A stretch of 64,000 nucleotides of DNA from Acinetobacter defluvii. GTDB taxonomy: Bacteria > Pseudomonadota > Gammaproteobacteria > Pseudomonadales > Moraxellaceae. The position numbers and the translations under genes are program-made. Location of the stretch: positions 1,860,001-1,924,000 of the forward strand of contig NZ_CP029397.2 of assembly GCF_001704615.3 (NCBI RefSeq). Direction: 5' to 3'. The notes beneath the pieces were generated by a model that did not search any database, was not told the origin of the DNA, and saw only the letters and a program-made list of their open reading frames with translations. Every line of letters starts with the position of its first letter. Within the stretch, counting starts at the first letter, position 1. This document shows, piece by piece, positions 57,111 through 64,000 of this stretch.

Positions 57111-58123
57111 TATGCTACAACCTCGTATTTGCCATATTTCTCTTCAAAAGCGGGCAAAACTTTAGCATGGATAAATTGCATAAACGGTTGTAGTTCTGCA
57201 TACGGTTTAGATTCTTCAACTAAGTACCACATCACACGTGGTAAATCTTTTAAGTAACCAGACTTTCCATCCCGCTCAAACAAACGCACAAAGATACCCA
57301 AAATTTTGATATGACGCTGAATCGCCATAAAATCGGCTTCTTTTTTAAATTGTTCAAAATCCCGATCTTGTTTTTGTACTTCTGGCAATAAATCGTAAAA
57401 TACTTTAAACCATGTATAAACACGTTCAGCATTCCACTGCACATAAGCATCACGAGTGATCGAAATGAGATCATAAGTATCTGCACCAATTACGGCATCT
57501 TGGAAATCAATCACCCCTAAGTCCGTTTCATTATCCAACTTCATCAGGTTACGACTATGAAAATCACGATGCACGATGACTTGTGGCTGCGCCAACGCTG
57601 CATTAGCTAAAATCGCAAAAGTACGTTTGATTAAAGCGCTTTGATCTGTAGTCGGCTGAATATTGAGGGACGGTAACAACCAATCAGTCAACAATTCCAT
57701 TTCCGAAATCAGCTTTTCATAAGCATAAGCTGGGAAATGTGTTTCGCCATCAATGGATTGTAGTTGCACCAACTGCTTAAAACTTTGTGCATAATAGGCA
57801 TCTACAGTTTCGTCATTCAGCAAAGTTGATAACAAAACATCACCAAAATCTTCAAGCAATAAAAAACCTTGCTCCAAGTCTTTTGCCACAATATGTGGCA
57901 CACGCACACCATGTTGGTCAAAGAATTCATCAATCGACACAAAAGGTACACAATCTTCTTGTTCAGGTGGTGCATCCATCAACATAAATGTTTTATTATT
58001 CAAGCTAATTCGTGCATAACGACGGAAACTAGCATCGCCTGCTAAAAAGTTGATTTCAAATTGATCTGAATTGAGTACAGATGTTATCCATGTTTGTATC
58101 AATTGTTCACGTTGTGTTTTCAT
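57110..58123 (-). CDS. amgK: N-acetylmuramate/N-acetylglucosamine kinase AmgK
   Basis: About 337 residues with an aminoglycoside phosphotransferase fold. The catalytic loop is VIVHRDFHSRNLMK (Asp, Asn) and the metal-binding loop GVIDFQDA. AmgK phosphorylates the anomeric carbon of MurNAc and GlcNAc in peptidoglycan recycling. It is divergent from lptD, the arrangement found in Pseudomonas. ATG 58123 is preferred over TTG 58129; neither has a strong ribosome-binding site. Confidence 0.9.
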   Translation of the reverse strand: MKTQREQLIQTWITSVLNSDQFEINFLAGDASFRRYARISLNNKTFMLMDAPPEQEDCVPFVSIDEFFDQHGVRVPHIVAKDLEQGFLLLEDFGDVLLSTLLNDETVDAYYAQSFKQLVQLQSIDGETHFPAYAYEKLISEMELLTDWLLPSLNIQPTTDQSALIKRTFAILANAALAQPQVIVHRDFHSRNLMKLDNETDLGVIDFQDAVIGADTYDLISITRDAYVQWNAERVYTWFKVFYDLLPEVQKQDRDFEQFKKEADFMAIQRHIKILGIFVRLFERDGKSGYLKDLPRVMWYLVEESKPYAELQPFMQFIHAKVLPAFEEKYGKYEVVA

Positions 58124-58242
58124 TTGCAATTAAATCTATTACAGGCTGATTTTTTGAAGTGCTAAGTGTAGCTACTTATCAACTTTTTCTCTATGATTCG
58201 ACAATAATTAATTGCGATCTGCATACTTGGTTAATGAGACAA

Positions 58243-60720
58243 ATGAAGCATCAGTTTAAATTTAATCCTTTAGCGACTGCTATTTTGACACTTCTTTGTG
58301 GAAGTTCAGTATCCAGCTATGCCGAACCTACGGACACTGTGCCTGCTGTCGATAATGAAACATTAAAATCAGCCATTCAGGAAAGCTATCCAGGGCAAAA
58401 CTTTTTTAATCAATATTATGTAGACAAAGAATCTGCACAAGCCCAAGTGCGAGATCCTGATGCTATCAGCAATCGTTATTGTGATGGGGTTTGGGTCACA
58501 CCTTTTAGCACCGAACAAAAAGCAGCATCACCTGAAGAAACCACCTCAGTGATTACTGCGGATCATGGTTATTACAATCCAAATGGGGATTCTACCCTTT
58601 CAGGGGATGTGGTCATTGATCAAGATGGTCGTATGGTACGTGCTGATGAAGTCATTATTGATAAAACCCAAACCTTTGCCAAAGCCAAAGGAAATGTGCA
58701 AATGGCACAAGGTGGCTTAATCGCACAAAGTGATCAAATTGATTACAATTTAAAGACCCAAACAGGCGAACTTAACAATAGTTTCTATATTGCTGAAGCA
58801 ACGCATGCTCACGGTCATGCTAAAAAAATCGAAAGAACTTCGCCTGAAAAAGTCGTACTTGAAGATGCAAGCTATAGCACTTGTCCACCTGAACAATCAC
58901 CAACATGGCAGCTAAAAGCCAAACAGATTGAGTTAAACCAAGATACTGGTCGTGGTGTGACACGGGGTACAAAACTATATATTAAAGATACCCCAGTTTT
59001 AGCCGTACCCTATTTCAACTTCCCAATTGACGACCGTCGTACCACCGGGATTTTAAATCCAACATTTGGTTTTACCAACGATGGTGGTGTTGAAGTTGCA
59101 GTACCGGTTTATTTAAACTTGGCACCCAATTACGATGCAACAGTGACCCCACGTGTGATTAGTGATCGTGGCGTACAAGCTGCTGGTTCATTTCGCTATT
59201 TAACAGAGGATTTTGGTGCAGGTCGTATTTGGGGAAGCTACTTACCTTCTGACCGTGAATATGAAGACAAAGATCGTAAAGATTTACATTTCTTACATGC
59301 TTGGCAAATCAATGATCAATGGTCAACCAATTTAGAATACAACTATGTTTCTGATAAAGATTTTTTCTCAGACTTAGACAGCGACCCGAACTCACGTACA
59401 GAACTCAATCAGCGTCGTACTTGGGAGTTAAACTATGGGAATGGCATTCCTGGTTTAAATGCAAAGCTACGTGTCGAAGACTTCCAAACACTTGATAAAA
59501 CCTTAGCAGATGTAGATAAGCCCTATGCACGTCTACCACAGCTGTTAGTGAATTATGTCAAAGGTAATCCTCAAGGCTTAGAGTTCGAATTTAATAACGA
59601 TACTGCTTATTTCCAAAAAGATATAAATGACTTTAATAGAGCCACCAATACCGACTCCTCTATATATCAACCCAGTGGTACGCGACTTTATAACGAATTT
59701 TCTGCACGTTACAACTTTAGAAATCCGTGGGGTTTTGCCATTCCACAAGCCAGTGTGCGCACTTTAAATACTTTTTATGATCAAAAAACCATTGATCGTA
59801 TTGATGCTGCTAACCCAAGCCAGAGCAGTGATAATAAGAATAAATCGGTTGTTGTGCCTGAATTTACACTTGACACAGGCTTAACCTTTGAGCGTGAAGG
59901 TAAATACTTACAAACCCTCTCACCACGCGCATTTTATGCTTATGCGCCCTATGAGAATCAAAATGGTTATCCTAACTTTGACTCTACCACTGCATCCATC
60001 AGCTATGATCAACTCTTTAACCCGCGCCGTTTCTACGGACATGACCGTTTAGAAGACAATAACTTCCTATCGCTGGGCGTAAGCTATAGTTTATTTGATA
60101 CAGTGGGCTTAGAGCGTCTACGTGCAGGTATTGGTCAAAGTTATTATTTCCAAGATCGTCGTGTAACCCTGAATGAACGTAGTGATGAATTTAATACAGA
60201 ACGTAAAACAGGACCTGTGGTGAGTTTATCTAGCCAGTTGACAGAAAATTTTACTGTAAGCGCAAACTCAGCATGGATGTCCAATGGAGATAACGCACAG
60301 CGTGATTTCCAACTGTATTACACAGGTAACAAAGGAAATTTATATAACATCGGTTATTTCTACCGAGATTATTTACCAGATCGACAAGAACAATATGATC
60401 AAATGGTTGCATCATTTATACAACCTGTAAAAGACAATTGGCGTATCATGGGCCATGTGCAATATGATATAGACAATAACGTTGCACGTGAATATCTTGC
60501 AGGAATCAATTATGAATCATGCTGCTGGGGTGTTTCACTGTATGGTCGTGAATATTTTAATGATTTAGACGATGTAAATGCACCAGATGCCAAGCCTAAA
60601 CGTGCTGTGATGGTAGAATTTACATTAAAAGGCTTAGGTGGCTTAAATAATAAATTAAGTTCGCTGTTAGAAAACCGTATCTTAGGCTTCGATAAAGTTA
60701 ATCAAACTTGGACACATTAA
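58243..60720 (+). CDS. lptD: LPS-assembly protein LptD (OstA/Imp)
   Basis: An 825-residue outer-membrane protein. A signal peptide ends near SSYA|EP (about residue 27); an N-terminal beta-jellyroll (OstA-like, with HGYYNPNGDSTLSGDVVI) is followed by a large beta-barrel. Cysteines lie in NRYCDGVW, STCPPEQ and the C-terminal pair ESCCWG, matching the conserved LptD disulfide pattern. It inserts LPS with LptE. I chose ATG 58243 by the leader; ATG 58234 is possible. Its TAA overlaps the surA ATG (TAATG). Confidence 0.96.
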   Translation: MKHQFKFNPLATAILTLLCGSSVSSYAEPTDTVPAVDNETLKSAIQESYPGQNFFNQYYVDKESAQAQVRDPDAISNRYCDGVWVTPFSTEQKAASPEETTSVITADHGYYNPNGDSTLSGDVVIDQDGRMVRADEVIIDKTQTFAKAKGNVQMAQGGLIAQSDQIDYNLKTQTGELNNSFYIAEATHAHGHAKKIERTSPEKVVLEDASYSTCPPEQSPTWQLKAKQIELNQDTGRGVTRGTKLYIKDTPVLAVPYFNFPIDDRRTTGILNPTFGFTNDGGVEVAVPVYLNLAPNYDATVTPRVISDRGVQAAGSFRYLTEDFGAGRIWGSYLPSDREYEDKDRKDLHFLHAWQINDQWSTNLEYNYVSDKDFFSDLDSDPNSRTELNQRRTWELNYGNGIPGLNAKLRVEDFQTLDKTLADVDKPYARLPQLLVNYVKGNPQGLEFEFNNDTAYFQKDINDFNRATNTDSSIYQPSGTRLYNEFSARYNFRNPWGFAIPQASVRTLNTFYDQKTIDRIDAANPSQSSDNKNKSVVVPEFTLDTGLTFEREGKYLQTLSPRAFYAYAPYENQNGYPNFDSTTASISYDQLFNPRRFYGHDRLEDNNFLSLGVSYSLFDTVGLERLRAGIGQSYYFQDRRVTLNERSDEFNTERKTGPVVSLSSQLTENFTVSANSAWMSNGDNAQRDFQLYYTGNKGNLYNIGYFYRDYLPDRQEQYDQMVASFIQPVKDNWRIMGHVQYDIDNNVAREYLAGINYESCCWGVSLYGREYFNDLDDVNAPDAKPKRAVMVEFTLKGLGGLNNKLSSLLENRILGFDKVNQTWTH

Positions 60721-62039
60721 TGAAGACGCAAAATTTAAAACAACTTTTTAAGGCTAGCGCATTAGCACTATTCATTTCTTCATCAATGCCGACATTTGCT
60801 GCACCTACTGACCAAGTGATCGCAGTCGTGGGTGATCGTGCAATTTTAAAAAGTGATTTACAACAAGGAATGGCTGAAGCTGCACACCAATTGCAAGCGC
60901 AAAAGAAAGAAGTTCCACCAGCTCAGATTTTACAACGTCAGATTTTAAACCAATTAATCATACAAAATGCTCAGCTGGAACAAGTCAAACGTTATAATTT
61001 AAAAATTGATGAAAAAACTTTAAATGATGCAGTACTTAAAGTTGCTAATCAATCAGGTGTAACCACACTTGAAGCTTTCCAACAAAAATTGGATGCGATG
61101 GCACCAGGAACTTATGAAGGCTTACGTAATCGTATTTCAGATGATTTGCTCATTCAACGCTTACGTCAACAACAAGTCATGTCTCGTATCAAGATCTCTG
61201 ATCAAGATGTGGAAAATTTCCTTAAATCTCCTGAAGGTCAAGCTGCTGTGGGTAGCCAAGTACATGTGATTCATGTGCGTATTTCAGGTGATGCAAGTAC
61301 AAACCAACTTGAAAATGCAGCAAAACAAATTAAAACTGAGTTAAATAGCCATAATGATGTGAAAGCCTTAGAGCAAAAGTTTAGCAATGATAAAGTGAAG
61401 GTTGAAGGTGCCGACATGGGCTTCCGTCCACTTTCTGCCATTCCAGCAGATCTTGCAGCACGTGTCAGTTCACTGAATACAGGACAAACGACCGATTTAA
61501 TCAAAGCACAAGATGGTATTCATGTACTCAAACTGATTGAACGTAAAGGCAATGAGCAAAAAGCACTAGTTACCCAATACGAAACACGCCATATCCTCAT
61601 TAAGCCTTCTGAAATTGTAACGCCTGAAAATGCCAAACAAAGTATTGAAAGTATCTATAATCGTTTAAAAGCGGGTGATGATTTTGCAACCCTTGCTGCA
61701 ACTTATTCAAATGATCCAGGTTCAGCACGTGATGGCGGAAGTTTAGGCTGGGTGAGTCCTGGAATGATGGTACCTGAATTTGATAAAGTCATGCAAAACA
61801 CGCCTGCTGGTGAAATCAGTCAACCCTTTGAAACTCAGTTTGGTTGGCATATCTTAAAAGTTCAAGATATTCGTAAACAAGACATGACCAATGAATATCA
61901 AAAACGTATGGCACGTCAAATTTTAGGTGAACGTCAATTTGACTCTGAACTTGATGGTTGGTTACGTGAATTACGTGCCAATACCTACGTTGAAATTAAA
62001 GACAAAAACTTAGACGATAAAAGTTATCAACCGCAATAA
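60720..62039 (+). CDS. surA: Periplasmic chaperone / peptidyl-prolyl isomerase SurA
   Basis: A 439-residue protein. The signal peptide ends near MPTFA|AP; a SurA N-terminal domain follows (VIAVVGDRAILKSDL). Two parvulin domains are seen: a diverged first one (about 170-275) and a canonical second one (from ETRHILIKPSE, with DPGSARDGGSLGWV). It escorts outer-membrane proteins to BAM, and LptD is its best-known client, hence the linked genes. Confidence 0.95.
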   Translation: MKTQNLKQLFKASALALFISSSMPTFAAPTDQVIAVVGDRAILKSDLQQGMAEAAHQLQAQKKEVPPAQILQRQILNQLIIQNAQLEQVKRYNLKIDEKTLNDAVLKVANQSGVTTLEAFQQKLDAMAPGTYEGLRNRISDDLLIQRLRQQQVMSRIKISDQDVENFLKSPEGQAAVGSQVHVIHVRISGDASTNQLENAAKQIKTELNSHNDVKALEQKFSNDKVKVEGADMGFRPLSAIPADLAARVSSLNTGQTTDLIKAQDGIHVLKLIERKGNEQKALVTQYETRHILIKPSEIVTPENAKQSIESIYNRLKAGDDFATLAATYSNDPGSARDGGSLGWVSPGMMVPEFDKVMQNTPAGEISQPFETQFGWHILKVQDIRKQDMTNEYQKRMARQILGERQFDSELDGWLRELRANTYVEIKDKNLDDKSYQPQ

Positions 62040-62052
62040 AGTCTAGTGATTT

Positions 62053-62080
62053 AAAAGCCAATCACATAATTGGCTTTTTT
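62053..62080 (+). terminator. Rho-independent terminator after surA
   Basis: AAAAGCCAAT / ATTGGCTTTT with loop CACATA and more T after it, 13 bases past the surA stop. Confidence 0.92.
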
Positions 62081-62116
62081 ATTGCTTTTACTTTTTGAAT
62101 CATCAATGATTTATAA

Positions 62117-62145
62117 AAAAAGAGCGCAAAATGTGCGCTCTTTTT
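62117..62145 (-). terminator. Rho-independent terminator after hfq
   Basis: AAAAAGAGCGCA / TGCGCTCTTTTT with a five-base loop, just past the hfq stop on the minus strand. The convergent surA and hfq units each have their own hairpin. Confidence 0.93.
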
Positions 62146-62163
62146 AAATCGTTAAAATCAGTA

Positions 62164-62685
62164 TTAACGATTATTTTCATCATCTTGTGTATCTTCAAAC
62201 TTAGTTTCAGCTTCGAAACCAGAGCTTGATTGACCACCGAAGCCACCTTGACCACCGAAGCCACCTTGACCACCGAAGCCACCTTGGCCACCAAAGCCGC
62301 CTTGATTACCACCAAAGCCACCTTGACCACCAAAGCCGCCTTGACCACCAAAGCCGCCTTGATTACCACCAAAGCCGCCTTGATTACCACCAAAACCACC
62401 TTGGTTACCACCAAAGCCACCTTGACCGCCAAAGCCACCCGTAGTTTGACCAGCCGCACCTGCTGGAGCACCTGCTGGACGTGGATTACGTGCAGGAACT
62501 ACAGTAGAAATTGCATGCTTATAAACCATTTGGCTTACTGTGTTTTTTAATAACACTACATATTGGTCAAACGATTCAATATGACCTTGTAGCTTAATAC
62601 CGTTTACAAGAAAGATAGAAACTGGAATGCGTTCTTTACGGAGAGAATTTAAGAACGGATCTTGTAAAGTTTGACCTTTAGACAT
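62164..62685 (-). CDS. hfq: RNA chaperone Hfq with long glycine-rich C-terminus
   Basis: A 173-residue Hfq. Residues about 1-68 are the Sm core ([30 protein letters not shown] near the RNA-binding His). The rest is a Gly-Phe-Gly-Gly-Gln repeat tail and an acidic end ([10 protein letters not shown]). Most Hfq proteins have 80-110 residues; a long Gly-rich tail is known for Acinetobacter. Hfq hexamers pair sRNA with mRNA. ATG 62685 is set by the family N-terminus. It follows miaA, as in E. coli. Confidence 0.96.
   Translation of the reverse strand: MSKGQTLQDPFLNSLRKERIPVSIFLVNGIKLQGHIESFDQYVVLLKNTVSQMVYKHAISTVVPARNPRPAGAPAGAAGQTTGGFGGQGGFGGNQGGFGGNQGGFGGNQGGFGGQGGFGGQGGFGGNQGGFGGQGGFGGQGGFGGQGGFGGQSSSGFEAETKFEDTQDDENNR
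62230..62439 (-). repeat. Eleven tandem [13 protein letters not shown] coding repeats in hfq
   Basis: Residues 83-152 of Hfq are seven hexamers GGFGGQ (18 bp) and four heptamers GGFGGNQ (21 bp), 210 bp in total, in the order 6-7-7-7-6-6-7-6-6-6-6. The DNA units are almost identical, differing mainly at third positions, so copy number can change by recombination or slippage without breaking the frame. Confidence 0.95.
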
Positions 62686-62776
62686 TTTATACTCCAAAAA
62701 ATTTTAAAAATCAGCGCAAAAACTATCTTTATTTTTCAATTAAAATTTATAAAAAAGATAGTAGGTAAATTTTGCT

Positions 62777-63721
62777 TTATCCATATAAGTTTCGCAAGTC
62801 TTCTTGCGCTTGCTTTATAGTCAAATAGGTTTTAAATTGGTGGGATTCTTGCAAAGATCTCAACCAAGTGTATTGACGTTTTGCTAATTGTCGTGTCGCG
62901 TATAACGCTTTATCCTCCATTTCTTGCTTACTTTTAAGACTTCTGTCACTGTTTTTTAGATAATCTAAGGCTTGACGATAGCCAACAGAGCGAGCTGAAG
63001 GTAAATTATCATTTAGATCATATTTTTCAATCAAATTCTCAACCTCATTCAAAAATCCGATTTTCCACATATTTTTTAAACGATGTTCGATTCTTTGATG
63101 TAATTCTACCCGATCAGGTAATAAAGCATAATTATAAAAACTGTAACGGTATGCAACATTTTTAGGTTGTTCTGCTTGTAGTTTTGTAATCGGTTGCCCT
63201 GTTAATTTATAAACTTCCAAAGCACGAATAATACGCTGTTTATCACTGACTTTAAATTTTTCACCTGCGAGCGGATCAACTGTTTTTAATTCCTCATACA
63301 CAGCTTGCCAACCTTCAGACTCACCTTTTGCCTCGATTTCTGCACGCACAGCATAATCAGCACTCGGTAAGTTTGAAGATAAGCCTTCCAGCAATGCTTT
63401 GAAATAAAGCATCGTTCCACCCACCAATACAGGCATTTTGCCACGTGCATGTATTTGCTCAACTAAGTTACATGCATCTTCAACAAATTCTGCAGCAGAA
63501 TACACCTGTAAAGGGGTAATAAGATCAATTAAATGATGAGGATACTGCTGTTGTTCAGCTTTGTTGGGTTTTGCTGTTCCAATATCCATGTCTTGATACA
63601 CCAAAGCAGAATCTACCGAGATTAGCTCTACATCACCACGCTCATAGAGTTCACATGCCAAAGCAGTTTTACCACTTGCAGTAGGTCCCATTAAATTGAT
63701 AACAGGCAATTGATTTGACAT
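62777..63721 (-). CDS. miaA: tRNA dimethylallyltransferase
   Basis: A 314-residue enzyme that prenylates A37 of tRNAs reading UNN codons. The P-loop is [28 protein letters not shown] the substrate Asp block, and [15 protein letters not shown] the conserved C-terminal tRNA-contact block. ATG 63721 has GGAGAG about ten bases upstream; it follows mutL by six bases. The mutL-miaA-hfq order is the standard one. Confidence 0.96.
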   Translation of the reverse strand: MSNQLPVINLMGPTASGKTALACELYERGDVELISVDSALVYQDMDIGTAKPNKAEQQQYPHHLIDLITPLQVYSAAEFVEDACNLVEQIHARGKMPVLVGGTMLYFKALLEGLSSNLPSADYAVRAEIEAKGESEGWQAVYEELKTVDPLAGEKFKVSDKQRIIRALEVYKLTGQPITKLQAEQPKNVAYRYSFYNYALLPDRVELHQRIEHRLKNMWKIGFLNEVENLIEKYDLNDNLPSARSVGYRQALDYLKNSDRSLKSKQEMEDKALYATRQLAKRQYTWLRSLQESHQFKTYLTIKQAQEDLRNLYG

Positions 63722-63727
63722 GAACAA

Positions 63728-64000
63728 CTACTCTCCTCGAGCAAATAATTTATCTAATTGTGTCAATGGAAACGCACGCCAAGTCGGACGACCATGATTA
63801 CATTGACTGGCAAATTCGGTTTGTTCCATCTGACGAAGTAAAGCATTCATTTCAGATAAACTTAACATTCGATGGGCACGTACCGCACCATGACATGCCA
63901 TACCTGCCAAAATATGATCACGCTTTTGTTGTAGTGCTTGCGCTTCGTCATTTGGATCTAAATCATTCAATAATTCAGGGACAAGTGCGGCAAAATCAGC
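63728..64000 (-). CDS. mutL: DNA mismatch repair protein MutL, C-terminal part (cut by window end)
   Basis: The last 90 codons of an open frame running past the window edge. MACHGAVRAHRMLSLSEMNALLRQME and SQCNHGRPTW are the conserved C-terminal dimerisation-domain blocks of MutL; the stop is close upstream of miaA. The catalytic GHKL ATPase lies outside the window. Confidence 0.93.
   Translation of the reverse strand, partial: ADFAALVPELLNDLDPNDEAQALQQKRDHILAGMACHGAVRAHRMLSLSEMNALLRQMEQTEFASQCNHGRPTWRAFPLTQLDKLFARGE

Noticed and set aside
62230..62550. Plus-strand open frame of Thr-Glu-Ala-Thr-Leu-type repeats opposite hfq
   Set aside because: It is the antisense reading of the hfq GGFGGQ repeats; no ribosome-binding site and no independent protein family signal.
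1..64000. CRISPR array, insertion sequence or toxin-antitoxin pair
   Set aside because: I saw no regularly spaced direct repeats with unique spacers, no transposase, and no convincing small toxin-antitoxin pair.

Overview
The window is a chromosomal segment from a gammaproteobacterium of the Moraxellaceae, almost certainly an Acinetobacter. The signs are a low-GC, AT-rich sequence, an Hfq with a long Gly-Phe-Gly-Gly-rich tail (an Acinetobacter hallmark), the arrangement cydP-cydA-cydB-cydX-ybgE, and family matches that look Acinetobacter-like throughout. It is mostly ordinary housekeeping DNA. I see no prophage, insertion sequence, CRISPR array or secretion-effector island.

Layout. 1-5.7 kb: the end of a PfkB-type (adenosine) kinase, a Rieske protein, a YqiJ-like membrane protein, then the cytochrome bd oxidase operon behind an AT-rich region carrying spaced direct repeats. 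5.7-12.3 kb: two reverse-strand genes (hypothetical, GNAT), then purT, glnD and dapC. 12.3-16.8 kb: an RND efflux pair with no outer-membrane channel or regulator beside it. 16.9-17.2 kb: two tandem tRNA-Asn genes with a clear promoter and terminator. 17.3-24.8 kb (reverse): acyltransferase, a repeat-rich spacer, a long FabH-like synthase, hrpA, and a tandem triplet of related four-helix membrane proteins, two of which are frameshifted. 25-30 kb: ahpC, small enzymes (VOC, endonuclease V-like, KTSC, O-methyltransferase) and malate synthase G. 30.5-35.5 kb: zapE, an AraC regulator divergent from a flavin monooxygenase, and lysO.

35.9-43.6 kb is a long reverse block: queD, ung, a 3-hydroxyisobutyryl-CoA hydrolase-like gene, tadA, SRPBCC, cmk, rpsA, ihfB, lapA-like, pyrF. 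43.8-47.1 kb holds the type II secretion minor pseudopilins gspH-I-J-K behind a TetR regulator. 47.2-58.1 kb (reverse) joins envelope and chromosome functions: amgK-murU (peptidoglycan recycling), rsmG-parA-parB, exbB-exbD, msbA-lpxK-kdsB (lipid A/LPS), holB, pilZ and tatD. 58.2-62 kb is lptD-surA (outer-membrane assembly), facing mutL-miaA-hfq on the reverse strand.

The most unusual structures are: (i) a 174-bp, hairpin-rich, in-frame insertion-like segment that gives GspI a 63-residue prepilin leader; (ii) the tandem four-helix membrane-protein triplet, one member broken at an 11-bp homopolymer; (iii) roughly three-turn-spaced direct repeats ahead of the cyd operon; (iv) a lysO start codon that directly abuts the U-tract of a terminator-like hairpin. 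Start codons were chosen by eye from Shine-Dalgarno spacing and family alignment from memory; no searches were run.
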